From Brevibacillus_D fluminis_A (GTDB lineage Bacteria > Bacillota > Bacilli > Brevibacillales > Brevibacillaceae): a DNA stretch of 64,000 nt. The translations under genes were made by a program, and so were the position numbers. Below are positions 9,161-17,437 of this stretch, piece after piece (position 1 is the first letter of the stretch; each line of letters opens with the position of its first letter). The DNA lies in contig NZ_CM125436.1 in NCBI RefSeq assembly GCF_052072235.1, forward strand, positions 3,714,001 through 3,778,000. Reading direction: 5' to 3'. A model generated the notes under the pieces. That model saw only the letters and a list, made by a program, of their open reading frames with translations. It was not told the origin of the DNA and did not search any database.

Positions 9161-9370
9161 CTACGCTTTGCGTACTTCTGGATTGTCGTAAACGATTTTG
9201 CCGGTAATCAGCTCTTCGAGCGATTGTCCGACGAATTTGCGCGCTTTCGGCTTGTCCAGCTGCAGGTTGTTTTGCTCACGCAGCTGGCGGGCACGCTTGG
9301 ACGCCACCGTTACCAGCGTGTACTTGCTTTCTACCTGTTCAACCAATTTGTCAATCGATGGAAACAACAT
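9161..9370 (-). CDS. rpoZ: RNA polymerase omega subunit
   Basis: Omega assists folding and assembly of the beta' subunit of RNA polymerase. The 69-residue protein begins MLFPSIDKLVEQVESKYTLV and contains the conserved ASKRARQL and KPKARKFV segments of the family. Length and gene order (gmk-rpoZ-coaBC) match Bacillales. It starts 3 bases after gmk. Confidence 0.93.
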   Translation of the reverse strand: MLFPSIDKLVEQVESKYTLVTVASKRARQLREQNNLQLDKPKARKFVGQSLEELITGKIVYDNPEVRKA

Positions 9371-9373
9371 GGA

Positions 9374-9991
9374 TTAAACCTCCTTCAGGATCCACTTGCG
9401 GTACTTGTGGATTTGCCTGTCTTTTTTCAGATGCTCTGCTGTGATGATCGCCTTGATCTTGTCGCAGGCGGTTTCGATGTAGTCGTTGACCACGACATAG
9501 TCGTATTTGTCCATCAGCTCGATCTCGGTGCGAGCCATTTCCATGCGGCTCTTGATCGTTTCCTCCGACTCGGTGCCGCGGCCGACGATGCGGCTTTCCA
9601 ATTCGGACAAATCAGGCGGCGCCAGAAACAGGAAGATCCCTTCCGGAAACTTTTCCTTCACTTGCAAGGCCCCTTGCACTTCAATCTCCAAAATGACATC
9701 CTTGCCGCCAGCAAGCGTATCCGCGACGAAGCGGCGCGGCGTGCCATAATAGTTGCCTACATATTCTGCCCATTCCAGCAGTTCGTCTTGCTCGATCATC
9801 CGCTGGAATTCGTCCTTGCTTTTGAAGAAATAGTTCACGCCTTCCTCTTCCCCAACACGGGCGCTGCGCGTCGTGGCGGAGACGGAATAAATCAGCTCCG
9901 GCATCTTCTCTCGCAACGCTTTGCAGACAGTCCCTTTGCCTACCCCGGATGGTCCGGAGAGCACGAGAAGCAGTCCTTTGTCCTTTTCCAT
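9374..9991 (-). CDS. gmk: Guanylate kinase
   Basis: Gmk phosphorylates GMP to GDP in purine nucleotide supply. The start at 9991 gives a 205-residue protein, the usual length, and follows AGGAG placed just after the remA stop. The frame is open further upstream (possible ATGs at 10021 and 10042), but those would overlap remA. The P-loop SGPSGVGKGT is at residues 12-21. The GMP-binding segments around SVSATTRSAR and YYGTPRRFV follow. Confidence 0.94.
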   Translation of the reverse strand: MEKDKGLLLVLSGPSGVGKGTVCKALREKMPELIYSVSATTRSARVGEEEGVNYFFKSKDEFQRMIEQDELLEWAEYVGNYYGTPRRFVADTLAGGKDVILEIEVQGALQVKEKFPEGIFLFLAPPDLSELESRIVGRGTESEETIKSRMEMARTEIELMDKYDYVVVNDYIETACDKIKAIITAEHLKKDRQIHKYRKWILKEV

Positions 9992-10013
9992 CGTACCAGT
10001 TTCAACTCCTGCT

Positions 10014-10283
10014 TTATTCATCAGACTCGTCATCTTTGTCATCTTTGGTATACAGACGCTGCGCGACAGTCTCCGGCTGGACCGCCGACAAAATCACATG
10101 GTCGCTGTCTGTAATGATCACCGCGCGGGTCCGTCTGCCATATGTGGCATCCACCAGCATGCTGCGATCGCGCGCCTCTTGAATGATCCGTTTTATTGGA
10201 GCCGATTCCGGGCTTACGATTGAAATGATCCGGTTGGCATTCACAATGTTACCGAATCCGATATTAATCAGTTTGATTGCCAT
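10014..10283 (-). CDS. remA: Biofilm-matrix regulator RemA
   Basis: RemA is a ring-forming DNA-binding protein that activates matrix and osmoprotection operons in B. subtilis. The protein is about 89 residues from the conserved MAIKLINIGFGNIV start. The core SPESAPIKRIIQEARDR and DATYGRRTRAVI is almost the family consensus. A short upstream in-frame extension (ATG at 10298) overlaps the ribosome site and is not favoured. The tail is acidic. Confidence 0.93.
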   Translation of the reverse strand: MAIKLINIGFGNIVNANRIISIVSPESAPIKRIIQEARDRSMLVDATYGRRTRAVIITDSDHVILSAVQPETVAQRLYTKDDKDDESDE

Positions 10284-10308
10284 AATTGCCAAGTCCATCC
10301 TTTCATCG

Positions 10309-11196
10309 TCACTCGATGTTCTGAACCTGTTCTCTCATTTTTTCCAATTCCGCTTTGATTTCAACAGCCAGATGCGAAATTCCTACATGATTGGCTTTTG
10401 AACAAATCGTATTGGCCTCGCGGTTCATTTCCTGAAGCAAAAAATCGAGCCTGCGCCCCACTGCTTCCGCGCCATTCAGTTGGTTGCGGAATTCCACACA
10501 GTGGCTGGATAGACGCGTCAATTCTTCTGTAATATCCGCACGCTCTGCCAACAGCAGGATCTCCTGCATGATTCGCTGCTCCTCGAACTCTTGCTTTAGC
10601 TCGGACTGCCATTCCGCAATGCGCGCCAGCAATCGGCTGCGGTGCTCCTCCACGACTGTCGGGGAGAGGGTATGGATCTCTTCCGCACAACGTTCGATTT
10701 TTTGCAAGCGCTGCTTGAAGTCAGCGAGCAGCCGTTCTCCTTCCCGTTCTTTCATCAAGAGAAGGTCGTCCGTCGCCTCGTTTACTGTAGCAGACACCCA
10801 TTCCGCAATGTCCTCGGGGGCAAGCTGTTCAGGTTCCGCTGTCGTGAGTACGCCTGGCATTGCGAACAAGTCATGAACGGATAAACGCCCTTCCACCGCC
10901 AAGCGGATCGTCGCTTCCCTGGATAGCTGCACATACTGATCTGCCAGCTCCCAATCGACGGCGACCGTTTTTTGGGCGGCTGCCTGCCGTTCGAGTGAAA
11001 TGGTAATATCAACGCGGCCGCGCTGCACTTTCGCACCGACGATCTTTTTGACTTGATCCTCTAACACCGCGTACGATTTCGGCAGGCGAACGACCACCTC
11101 GCAAAAACGGTGGTTGACTGCCCGCATCTCTACCGTCACGCGCAAATCTTGGTAAACCGATTCCTTACGGCCAAACCCTGTCATTGATCGGAGCAT
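10309..11196 (-). CDS. yloC: YicC/YloC family endoribonuclease
   Basis: This protein belongs to the YicC/YloC family, members of which have endoribonuclease activity and affect small-RNA and mRNA stability. The start at 11196 gives MLRSMTGFGRKE, the family hallmark, after GCGGGA; an ATG at 11214 is the alternative. About 295 residues: an N-terminal YicC domain, a helical middle and the C-terminal DUF1732 part (RLDFLLQEMNREANTI). It is the first gene after a strong promoter. Confidence 0.9.
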   Translation of the reverse strand: MLRSMTGFGRKESVYQDLRVTVEMRAVNHRFCEVVVRLPKSYAVLEDQVKKIVGAKVQRGRVDITISLERQAAAQKTVAVDWELADQYVQLSREATIRLAVEGRLSVHDLFAMPGVLTTAEPEQLAPEDIAEWVSATVNEATDDLLLMKEREGERLLADFKQRLQKIERCAEEIHTLSPTVVEEHRSRLLARIAEWQSELKQEFEEQRIMQEILLLAERADITEELTRLSSHCVEFRNQLNGAEAVGRRLDFLLQEMNREANTICSKANHVGISHLAVEIKAELEKMREQVQNIE

Positions 11197-11289
11197 GCAC
11201 ACACATCCCGCCATCAGTAAAACTTTTTCGTTTTCGCGCTAAGGCGCTCACACTTTTCTTACGATAAATAGACACAAAATCGTTATCCT

Positions 11290-11319
11290 ATTATAGGAGA
11301 CAATCATTGGCAGTGTCAA
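11290..11319 (-). promoter_or_regulatory. Consensus sigma-A promoter of the yloC-prkC cluster
   Basis: On the minus strand TTGACA (11314-11319) and TATAAT (11290-11295) are separated by 18 bases. Both boxes match the sigma-A consensus exactly. It lies about 95 bases before yloC. Confidence 0.85.
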
Positions 11320-11344
11320 CAAAAGCTGCGGGGAAACTTGTCGC

Positions 11345-11373
11345 TTGGGGTTGCTCCCGCGCTGTGGTACACT
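11345..11373 (+). promoter_or_regulatory. Possible sigma-A promoter of rqcH
   Basis: TTGGGG and TACACT are spaced by 17 bases, about 30 bases before the rqcH start. The match is moderate, but this is the best candidate in the divergent intergenic space. Confidence 0.4.
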
Positions 11374-11404
11374 TAGTCCATTCTATACATAGAGGTGAAG
11401 AATC

Positions 11405-13147
11405 GTGGCTTTTGACGGAGTCGTCACCCGTGCCGTGGCGCACGAGCTGGCCAAACTGAAAGGAGGCCGCATCTCACGCATCCATCAACCGCATGAGAGT
11501 GACCTTGTTTTCGCCATCCGCGCGCAAGGCGGCAACCAAAAACTGCTGCTTTCCGCCAATCCGACCTATCCCCGGATTCATTTGACAACGGAAGAATTCG
11601 TCAACCCGACCGAAGCGCCGATGTTCTGCATGCTGCTGCGCAAGCATTGCGAAGGCGGCACGATCGAATCGGTCGAGCAGGTTGGCATGGAGCGGATTAT
11701 CCATATAGATGTGCGTTCTCGCGACGAGCTGGGCGATGTCACGCACAAGCGCATCATCGTCGAGATCATGGGCAAGCACAGCAATATCATTTTGATCGAC
11801 GTCGACAAGCAGATGATTTTGGACAGCGCGCACCACGTTTCCCACGGCATGAGCCAGCATCGGCAAGTGCTGCCCGGACGTGCGTACATTTCCCCTCCTG
11901 CACAGGGAAAAGCCGATCCGCTGCAAGAAACGCAAGCCGACTTCATCGCGCGGATCAACTGGAACGAGGGAAAGCTGGACAAACAGATCGTCGATCGATA
12001 CAGCGGCGTAAGCCCGCTTCTTGCCAAAGAGATCGTGTTCCGCGCCGGCTTGCCTACTCGTGAATCGCTGTGGACCGCTTTTTCCGAGCTGTTTGCGGAA
12101 GTGAAGCAAAACCGGTACACCCCAAACACGGTCATCACGAAAGAAAAAGCATTCTTTTCGGTAACCCCTCTCACCCATTTGGCTGACGGGGAGCGCACGA
12201 CTTTTGCGGATGTCAGCGACTGCCTGCAGCATTTTTTTCAGGACAAAGCCCAGCGCGACGTGATCAAGCAAAAAGTTCATGACCTGCTGCGAATCGTTAC
12301 CCTGGAAAAGCAAAAGAACGAAAAAAAGATCGAGAAGCTGAAGCAAACGCTGATCGACGCCCAGGACGCCGAACGCTTTCGGCTGTACGGCGAATTGATC
12401 ACCGCTCACCTTCATCAGCTAAAACGCGGCGATACGGTGCTGACGGCTGTGAACTGGTACGATGAGGCTGGCGGAACGATCGACATCCCGCTCGATCCGC
12501 TCTTGACCCCGTCGGAAAATTTGCAAGCGTATTTCAAAAAATACAACAAGGCCAAAAACAGCTTGCAGATCGTCGAGGAGCAAATCCGGCTTGCCGAGGA
12601 AGAGATTCTGTACCTCGATGGCCTCCTTGTACAGCTGGAGCATGCCCGGATGAGCGAAGCGGAAGAGATTCGCGAAGAGCTGGCCGAGCAAGGCTATGTA
12701 CGCAAACAAAAGCAGCGGAATGCGCGCAAGAAAAAAGATGCGCGTCCCGAGCTGGAGGAATACGTCTCGAGCGACGGCACCCCGATTTTGGTGGGGAAAA
12801 ACAACAAGCAGAACGAATACTTGACCAACAAGCTGGCAGCCGCCAATGAAACATGGCTGCACACGAAAGACATTCCCGGCTCCCATGTGGTGATCCGTGC
12901 GCGGGAGTTTTCCGAGCAGACGCTGCAGGAAGCCGCCATGCTCGCCGCCTATTTCAGCAAGGCGCGCGAGGGAAGCCAGGTCCCTGTCGATTACACCTTG
13001 ATCCGCAACGTCAAAAAACCGAACGGAGCCAAGCCCGGTTTCGTCATTTATGAGCAGCAGCGCACGCTCTATGTCACCCCGGACAGCAAAACGATCGACC
13101 GTCTGAAAAAACAAGGCGGGACAAAGCCCGCTGCTGCAAAGCCGTAA
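11405..13147 (+). CDS. rqcH: Ribosome quality-control protein RqcH (NFACT family)
   Basis: RqcH binds stalled 50S-peptidyl-tRNA complexes and adds C-terminal alanine tails that mark nascent chains for degradation. It was formerly annotated as a fibronectin-binding protein. The 580-residue protein starts with GTG after AGAGGTGAAG. It has an NFACT-N domain (1-about 265), a coiled coil (about 290-440, rich in Lys and Glu) and an NFACT-R domain from SSDGTPILVGKNNKQN with NETWLHTKDIPGSHVVI. It is divergent from yloC, as yloA is in B. subtilis. Confidence 0.93.
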   Translation: MAFDGVVTRAVAHELAKLKGGRISRIHQPHESDLVFAIRAQGGNQKLLLSANPTYPRIHLTTEEFVNPTEAPMFCMLLRKHCEGGTIESVEQVGMERIIHIDVRSRDELGDVTHKRIIVEIMGKHSNIILIDVDKQMILDSAHHVSHGMSQHRQVLPGRAYISPPAQGKADPLQETQADFIARINWNEGKLDKQIVDRYSGVSPLLAKEIVFRAGLPTRESLWTAFSELFAEVKQNRYTPNTVITKEKAFFSVTPLTHLADGERTTFADVSDCLQHFFQDKAQRDVIKQKVHDLLRIVTLEKQKNEKKIEKLKQTLIDAQDAERFRLYGELITAHLHQLKRGDTVLTAVNWYDEAGGTIDIPLDPLLTPSENLQAYFKKYNKAKNSLQIVEEQIRLAEEEILYLDGLLVQLEHARMSEAEEIREELAEQGYVRKQKQRNARKKKDARPELEEYVSSDGTPILVGKNNKQNEYLTNKLAAANETWLHTKDIPGSHVVIRAREFSEQTLQEAAMLAAYFSKAREGSQVPVDYTLIRNVKKPNGAKPGFVIYEQQRTLYVTPDSKTIDRLKKQGGTKPAAAKP

Positions 13148-13229
13148 CGGGCGCTGGGTCGATGTGGTTCGGCACGGCTCGCGATACCTACCTGTATAAA
13201 ACAACCGTCCCATAAAGATCACGGTCCAC

Positions 13230-13258
13230 GCATACTCAGTCCTCCAACGTTCATACTA
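13230..13258 (+). promoter_or_regulatory. Candidate sigma-G (forespore) promoter
   Basis: GCATA at 13230-13234 and CATACTA at 13252-13258 are separated by 17 bases. They fit the sigma-G pattern of GMATA, 17-18 bases, then CATnnTA. It lies about 65 bases before the Gln/Gly-rich gene. This is pattern matching by eye only. Confidence 0.45.
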
Positions 13259-13324
13259 AGATCATGGATCAATCGGAGATACATCTATTGTTACTCATCT
13301 TGCGATACAAAGAGGGGTTTTACA

Positions 13325-13834
13325 ATGAACGTAGTAGGAATTGTGCAAACGGACTTAAACGAATTCAATATCTTGTTTGAAACGGGGGGACAAGGTGGCG
13401 GACAAGGCCAGGAAGGCGGTCAAGGGCAAAGCCAGCAAAACCAAAGCTCCCATGGCGATAGCAGCAATGAAGACGACAACTTGTTCAGCTTCCTCACCCT
13501 GGATAGTTCAGAGGACCAAAACCAGGGCAGCCAGCGCAGCGGTGGTGGCGGAAACGGCCAGGACCAAGGCTCCGGCCAGGGTGGTTTACAAGAAATGACC
13601 GTCCGCATCAAAGGGATTCCCGAGGGACAAAAAGCCACCTTCCTGCAAATGTATCAAGTCATCCAGGACGCCAAGCAAACCCAAGATCTGGAGCAAAACT
13701 TGACCATTGTCAGCAATGGAAACGAGCAAGGGCAGCAGGGACAGCAAAAAAACCCGCGCAGCACGCAAGGCCAGCCTGGACAAATGACGCAGCGCTATCA
13801 AAGCAACCAGCAAGGCTCCGGCAGCACGCATTAA
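13325..13834 (+). CDS. Gln/Gly/Ser-rich low-complexity protein
   Basis: I do not recognise this 169-residue protein. It opens with a short ordered start (MNVVGIVQTDLNEFNILFE), followed by Gly/Gln repeats (GGQGGGQGQEGGQ), an acidic patch (NEDDNLFSFLTLDSSED) and another Gly/Gln stretch. A more ordered segment (QEMTVRIKGIPEGQKATFLQ) follows, then a hydrophilic tail. There is no signal peptide, membrane segment or cysteine. The ribosome site AGAGGGG is strong, and a sigma-G-like promoter and a perfect terminator frame the gene. A forespore or spore-associated protein is a reasonable guess; the family is unknown. Confidence 0.75.
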   Translation: MNVVGIVQTDLNEFNILFETGGQGGGQGQEGGQGQSQQNQSSHGDSSNEDDNLFSFLTLDSSEDQNQGSQRSGGGGNGQDQGSGQGGLQEMTVRIKGIPEGQKATFLQMYQVIQDAKQTQDLEQNLTIVSNGNEQGQQGQQKNPRSTQGQPGQMTQRYQSNQQGSGSTH

Positions 13835-13878
13835 CGTTCAGAAGAGGCTTCCCCGGCTTTTATGGCAAAACCGCGTGA

Positions 13879-13920
13879 ACAGAAAAAACGCACGCCGCTT
13901 GGGTCGTGCGTTTTTTCTGT
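13879..13920. terminator. Strong bidirectional terminator
   Basis: A perfect 16-base stem, ACAGAAAAAACGCACG paired with CGTGCGTTTTTTCTGT around a 10-base loop, lies 45 bases after the Gln/Gly-rich gene. The A and T runs within the stem suit termination from both sides. Confidence 0.85.
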
Positions 13921-14019
13921 TGACCGCAATCAGCCATTCCCGCTCGCCAACATCCGCCAAGCCGCTTGACTGCGCCGCATGCTCCCGTGTCAGTTCCTCG
14001 ATCTCCCCCATTTTTGGGC

Positions 14020-14064
14020 AAAAAAAATAGCCCCTCGCCATCGATCCAAGGTGGCGACCAGCTA
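14020..14064 (-). terminator. Intrinsic terminator downstream of the structured RNA
   Basis: On the minus strand, TAGC plus TCGCCA pairs with TGGCGA plus GCTA around an 11-base loop, followed by a run of T. It ends transcription coming from the RNA locus at 14092-14311; no protein gene lies between them. Confidence 0.7.
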
Positions 14065-14091
14065 TGTTGGCAACTCTTTTCATTGCATATA

Positions 14092-14311
14092 CAAAAACAA
14101 AAGCCCCGCTCTGCCGTCTGGCATCATGTTTCTATAACCTGTTACTAACAGGTGGGTGACCCGTCTACGCTTCTGCCTTCCCATGCGTCCATACCGGAGG
14201 TGGGCCTGACATACGCGAAAAGTTCTGTCTCCCTGGAAACACTTAAGGTTAAAAACATAAAAGCCAAAACGCACATCGCAGGAGTCTGTTGCTTTCACTT
14301 GTGTTGTTCTT
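14092..14311 (-). ncRNA. Structured noncoding RNA, candidate 6S RNA
   Basis: This stretch has no gene but its own TATAAT at 14318-14323 and a U-rich end near 14092, giving a transcript of about 220 nt. Visible pairings suggest a long rod with a central bubble. A closing stem pairs GTTTTGGC near the 5' end with GCCAGAC near the 3' end. Further in, GTGTTTC pairs with GAAACAT. A perfect hairpin, ACCTGTT-AGT-AACAGGT at 14137-14153, lies on the 3' side. This layout, including a hairpin at the 3' side of the bubble, is characteristic of Firmicute 6S RNA, which binds RNA polymerase. The identity is inference; another small RNA is possible. Confidence 0.5.
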
Positions 14312-14475
14312 CTTGTCATTATAGTAGCATACGATAGACCTTTGCACAAATATAATTCCTGCCATGCCAGGAAAGCGACACTACGATTCCCTTGATGCAC
14401 CAGTCCTTTTGTGCGCCATTCGTTTTTTGTAAGATATGCAGCAAAGCGCAATTTGACACGAAACGAGCGTTCCGA
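14312..14475. other. Intergenic space upstream of the structured RNA
   Basis: Contains the -10 box (TATAAT, 14318-14323 on the minus strand) for the RNA, with a poor -35 region. No gene or strong hairpin is seen between this and the acyl-CoA ligase stop at 14476. Confidence 0.5.
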
Positions 14476-16038
14476 TCAGTTCACTTTGCGGGATTGGCCG
14501 AGCCAATAGTTGTCCCGCAGATTCCGCTTTAAAATTTTGCCCGCCCCGCTTTTCGGCAACTCGCTCACAAAATCAACCGATTTCGGCACCTTGTAATTTG
14601 CCAGATAGCTGCGGCAATGCTGGATCAATTCCTCCTCCGTCAGGCTTGCTCCGTGTCGAACGACTACGACCGCTTTGACCGCCTCGCCCCAGCGCTCGTC
14701 AGGAACCCCGACAACCGCCGCTTCCAGGACGGCAGGGTGCGTGTAGACGACATTTTCCACCTCGACGGAATACACATTTTCGCCTCCGGTGACGATCATG
14801 TCTTTTTTCCGGTCGACGATGTAAAAGAAATTTTCCTCATCCACCGTCGCCATGTCGCCTGTCCGCAGCCATCCTCCGCGCAAAGAGGCTTCCGTCTCCT
14901 CCGGACGGTTCCAGTAGCCTTTCATCACATTCGGTCCCCGCGCGACGATTTCCCCGACCTCGCCAGGCTTTACATCCCGGTCCTCCGCATCGAAGCAGCG
15001 CACTTCCACGCCAGCGAGCGGCTGGCCGCACGATGCCAGGCGAGCGACCAGATGCGGCTCCCCTTCCGTAACGTGATCCTGCGGCATCATAAACGTAAGC
15101 ACCGGCGCCGCTTCGCTTTGCCCATACCCTTGGTAAAACTGGATCGGCAGCAGCTCTTTCGCCTTCTTCAGCACTTCAGGCGGGCATGGCGATGCGCCGT
15201 ACAGAACTTTGCGCCAGCTGGTGATGTCATAGTCCTTCAAGCCGGGCGAATTGATCAACAGGTTGATCATCGTCGGAACCAGCAGGCAGGAGGTGACCCG
15301 CGCATCCTGGATCGTTTGCAGCACCTTGTTCGGTTCGAACATCCGCACATGTGCATGCGTTCCACCCACGACCGTGATGGCAAAGGTTGAAGCACCGTCT
15401 GCCAGATGGAACATCGGAGCGGCATGCAAGTAAATATCGTCTGCTGAGTAGCCCAGCGCCAAACCGACATTGTAGGCATTCGCCAAAAGATTGCGGTGCG
15501 TGAGCATAACCCCTTTGGGCATGCCAGTCGTACCACCCGTATAAAAAATGCCGGCGATCTCCTCTTCCGTCACGCGCCCGGCCAGCTCTACCGGCTGCGC
15601 GGAGGACAGCATGTCCTCATAACCGCTCATCCCATCCCCTGCACCCTCGTCCTCGCACAGCACAAACCGCTCGATCGAGGCGATTTCCTGCCGCAGCTTG
15701 GGTACGATCGGCAAAAACTCCTTATGCACGAAAAGCAGCTTCGCTCCGCTGTCTTTCAAAATGAAGTCGAATTCAACCGGGGACAGCCGCACATTGAGCG
15801 GCACCGCGATCGCCCCGAGCAAGGTGATTCCGTAAAGCAACTCCAGGTAGCGCGATTCGTTTAGCAAGAGCAGGGCGACACGGTCGCCTTTTTTGACGCC
15901 TGCCTCTTCCAGCGCGCCCGCGAGCAGCGCAACACGCTGTGCGAACTGTTTATACGTAAAACGTTTTTCCCCATCGATGATCGCGATCTTGTCCGGCCTG
16001 TTTTTCGCTTGCGTAATCAGAGACTGAGTGATGATCAT
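14476..16038 (-). CDS. AMP-forming acyl-CoA ligase
   Basis: This member of the ANL superfamily activates a carboxylic acid to acyl-AMP and then acyl-CoA. The ATG at 16038 follows GGGGGAG; a longer open frame (to 16107) has no good ribosome site. The 520-residue protein shows YTGGTTGMPKGV (phosphate loop), GYGQSEA, WLRTGDMATVDEENFFYIVD (hinge) and PKSGAGKILKR with the catalytic lysine. It resembles medium- or long-chain fatty-acid ligases; the substrate cannot be read from sequence. A family III CoA-transferase gene lies 72 bases upstream in the same direction. Confidence 0.88.
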   Translation of the reverse strand: MIITQSLITQAKNRPDKIAIIDGEKRFTYKQFAQRVALLAGALEEAGVKKGDRVALLLLNESRYLELLYGITLLGAIAVPLNVRLSPVEFDFILKDSGAKLLFVHKEFLPIVPKLRQEIASIERFVLCEDEGAGDGMSGYEDMLSSAQPVELAGRVTEEEIAGIFYTGGTTGMPKGVMLTHRNLLANAYNVGLALGYSADDIYLHAAPMFHLADGASTFAITVVGGTHAHVRMFEPNKVLQTIQDARVTSCLLVPTMINLLINSPGLKDYDITSWRKVLYGASPCPPEVLKKAKELLPIQFYQGYGQSEAAPVLTFMMPQDHVTEGEPHLVARLASCGQPLAGVEVRCFDAEDRDVKPGEVGEIVARGPNVMKGYWNRPEETEASLRGGWLRTGDMATVDEENFFYIVDRKKDMIVTGGENVYSVEVENVVYTHPAVLEAAVVGVPDERWGEAVKAVVVVRHGASLTEEELIQHCRSYLANYKVPKSVDFVSELPKSGAGKILKRNLRDNYWLGQSRKVN

Positions 16039-16110
16039 ACATTCTCCCCCTTGCAATCGCCATAATCGTTCCATCGCCATGCAACAGTTGTTACTTTCCA
16101 TCCTCACAAA

Positions 16111-17268
16111 CTAGCACCCGCCGATCAGCCCGACTGCCTCATAGGCGCGCAGCTGCCTGTTGGTCATGTGAAGCCGCTCGCGTAACACGTCAAAGGTGTC
16201 TGCCCCCAAAGCGGGCGGTGGGCTGAAACGCTCATTCGTCCCGTGCATTGTCGTCCGCACCTGCAGGATGTCCGCCCAATCGCCTTTCTCCTGCGCGGAC
16301 AAGAGTTCTCGCCCGTGCCAAAACGGATTGTCCAGCAGCGTGTCCATCTCTTCCACCGCCGTCAGGCAGCAATCCACTTCCAGCCCAAGCTCATGCCACT
16401 CGCTCTGCGTCCGCGTGAGAAACAGGGCGCGCACTTCCTCCTGCAGCTCTGCGACCGACCGCGCATCCAGATGGGACAGCGCTTCCCAATCCTCCCGGCC
16501 GACGGCATGGCAAAAATTAACCCAGAACTTTTCTTCCACCGCTGCGAAAGCGACAAAGCGTGCGTCCGCCGTCTCATACATCCCGTACATCAGCTGTTTT
16601 TGCCCGAGCTTTTCGGCTTCCCGCCCGCGCCCTTCCGCAATCAGCATGGCGTGCTGGCCCATCCAGGAAGCCACGACATCAATCGCAGCGATGTCCAAAA
16701 ACGCCCCGATCCCCTGCCGCTCCTTTTGCACGAGGGCGGCGCAAACTTGCTCTGCAGCATAAATCCCCGTGGCATAATCGGAAACGGGGACGCGCGGCAG
16801 CATGGGGCGGTCGCGCTCGGAGCCATTGGCCAGCATGCCGGATTGGGCTTGCACGTTCAGGTCATGGACGCCCGCTTGGCTGAGCGGCCCCCGCTGCCCG
16901 TAGCCGGTGATCGCGCCGTAGACGATCGCCGGATTCACGTGCCGGATGGAATGATAATCCAGGCCGAGCAGTTTCATGACACCGGGCCGATAGCTTTCCA
17001 GGACGACATCTGCCTGACGCGCAAGGGCAAACGCAAGCTCCTTGCCCTCTTTGGCGCGCAGATTGAGAGCGACGCTCTTCTTGTTGCGGTTCAGCGCAAG
17101 AAACCCTGCACCGGTCCCATTGATCAAAGGAGGCTGCGCCCTCTGCGGATCGCCTAGCGGAAGCGTTTCCACCTTGATTACGGTCGCCCCCAGATCGGCG
17201 AGCCGCATCGAGCAATACGGGCCTGGCACGTTCATGGTGAAATCGAGGATGGTAATTCCGGAAAGCAT
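16111..17268 (-). CDS. Family III CoA-transferase (CaiB/BaiF type)
   Basis: Enzymes of this family move CoA between carboxylic acids or epimerise alpha-methylacyl-CoAs. The ATG at 17268 has an excellent AAAGGAGG site 8 bases upstream, preferred over the in-frame start at 17310. The 385-residue protein begins MLSGITILDFTMNVPGPYCS, typical of the family. PVSDYATG (Asp about 164) occupies the place of the catalytic aspartate. It is paired with a downstream acyl-CoA ligase, suggesting a small acid-activation operon, perhaps for a carnitine-like or branched-chain substrate. Confidence 0.85.
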   Translation of the reverse strand: MLSGITILDFTMNVPGPYCSMRLADLGATVIKVETLPLGDPQRAQPPLINGTGAGFLALNRNKKSVALNLRAKEGKELAFALARQADVVLESYRPGVMKLLGLDYHSIRHVNPAIVYGAITGYGQRGPLSQAGVHDLNVQAQSGMLANGSERDRPMLPRVPVSDYATGIYAAEQVCAALVQKERQGIGAFLDIAAIDVVASWMGQHAMLIAEGRGREAEKLGQKQLMYGMYETADARFVAFAAVEEKFWVNFCHAVGREDWEALSHLDARSVAELQEEVRALFLTRTQSEWHELGLEVDCCLTAVEEMDTLLDNPFWHGRELLSAQEKGDWADILQVRTTMHGTNERFSPPPALGADTFDVLRERLHMTNRQLRAYEAVGLIGGC

Positions 17269-17394
17269 CCGATTCGCCTCCTTTCGCAGCGTTATGCGAA
17301 AAGCATCCAAGCAATCTTTTTTGCTATGTATTCGGCGAAAAACTTTTCTAATCCTTCCAACTTTCTGACAATATTACCTTCATCTTATATGATC

Positions 17395-17430
17395 AAAAAA
17401 AAGAACCGGAGCGCATCTCCGATTCTTTTT
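17395..17430 (-). terminator. Terminator of the His/Cys-rich gene
   Basis: On the minus strand AGAATCGGAG pairs with CTCCGGTTCT around ATGCG, followed by seven T. It begins 8 bases after the stop at 17438. Confidence 0.8.
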
Positions 17431-17437
17431 TGCCGTT

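Noticed and set aside
13838..14083. An 81-codon minus-strand frame after the structured RNA
   Set aside because: No ribosome site precedes its ATG, it crosses two terminators, and the translation resembles no family.
14080..14451. A 123-codon minus-strand frame through the RNA locus
   Set aside because: It overlaps the promoter and structured RNA, and its translation looks random; the RNA explains the region better.
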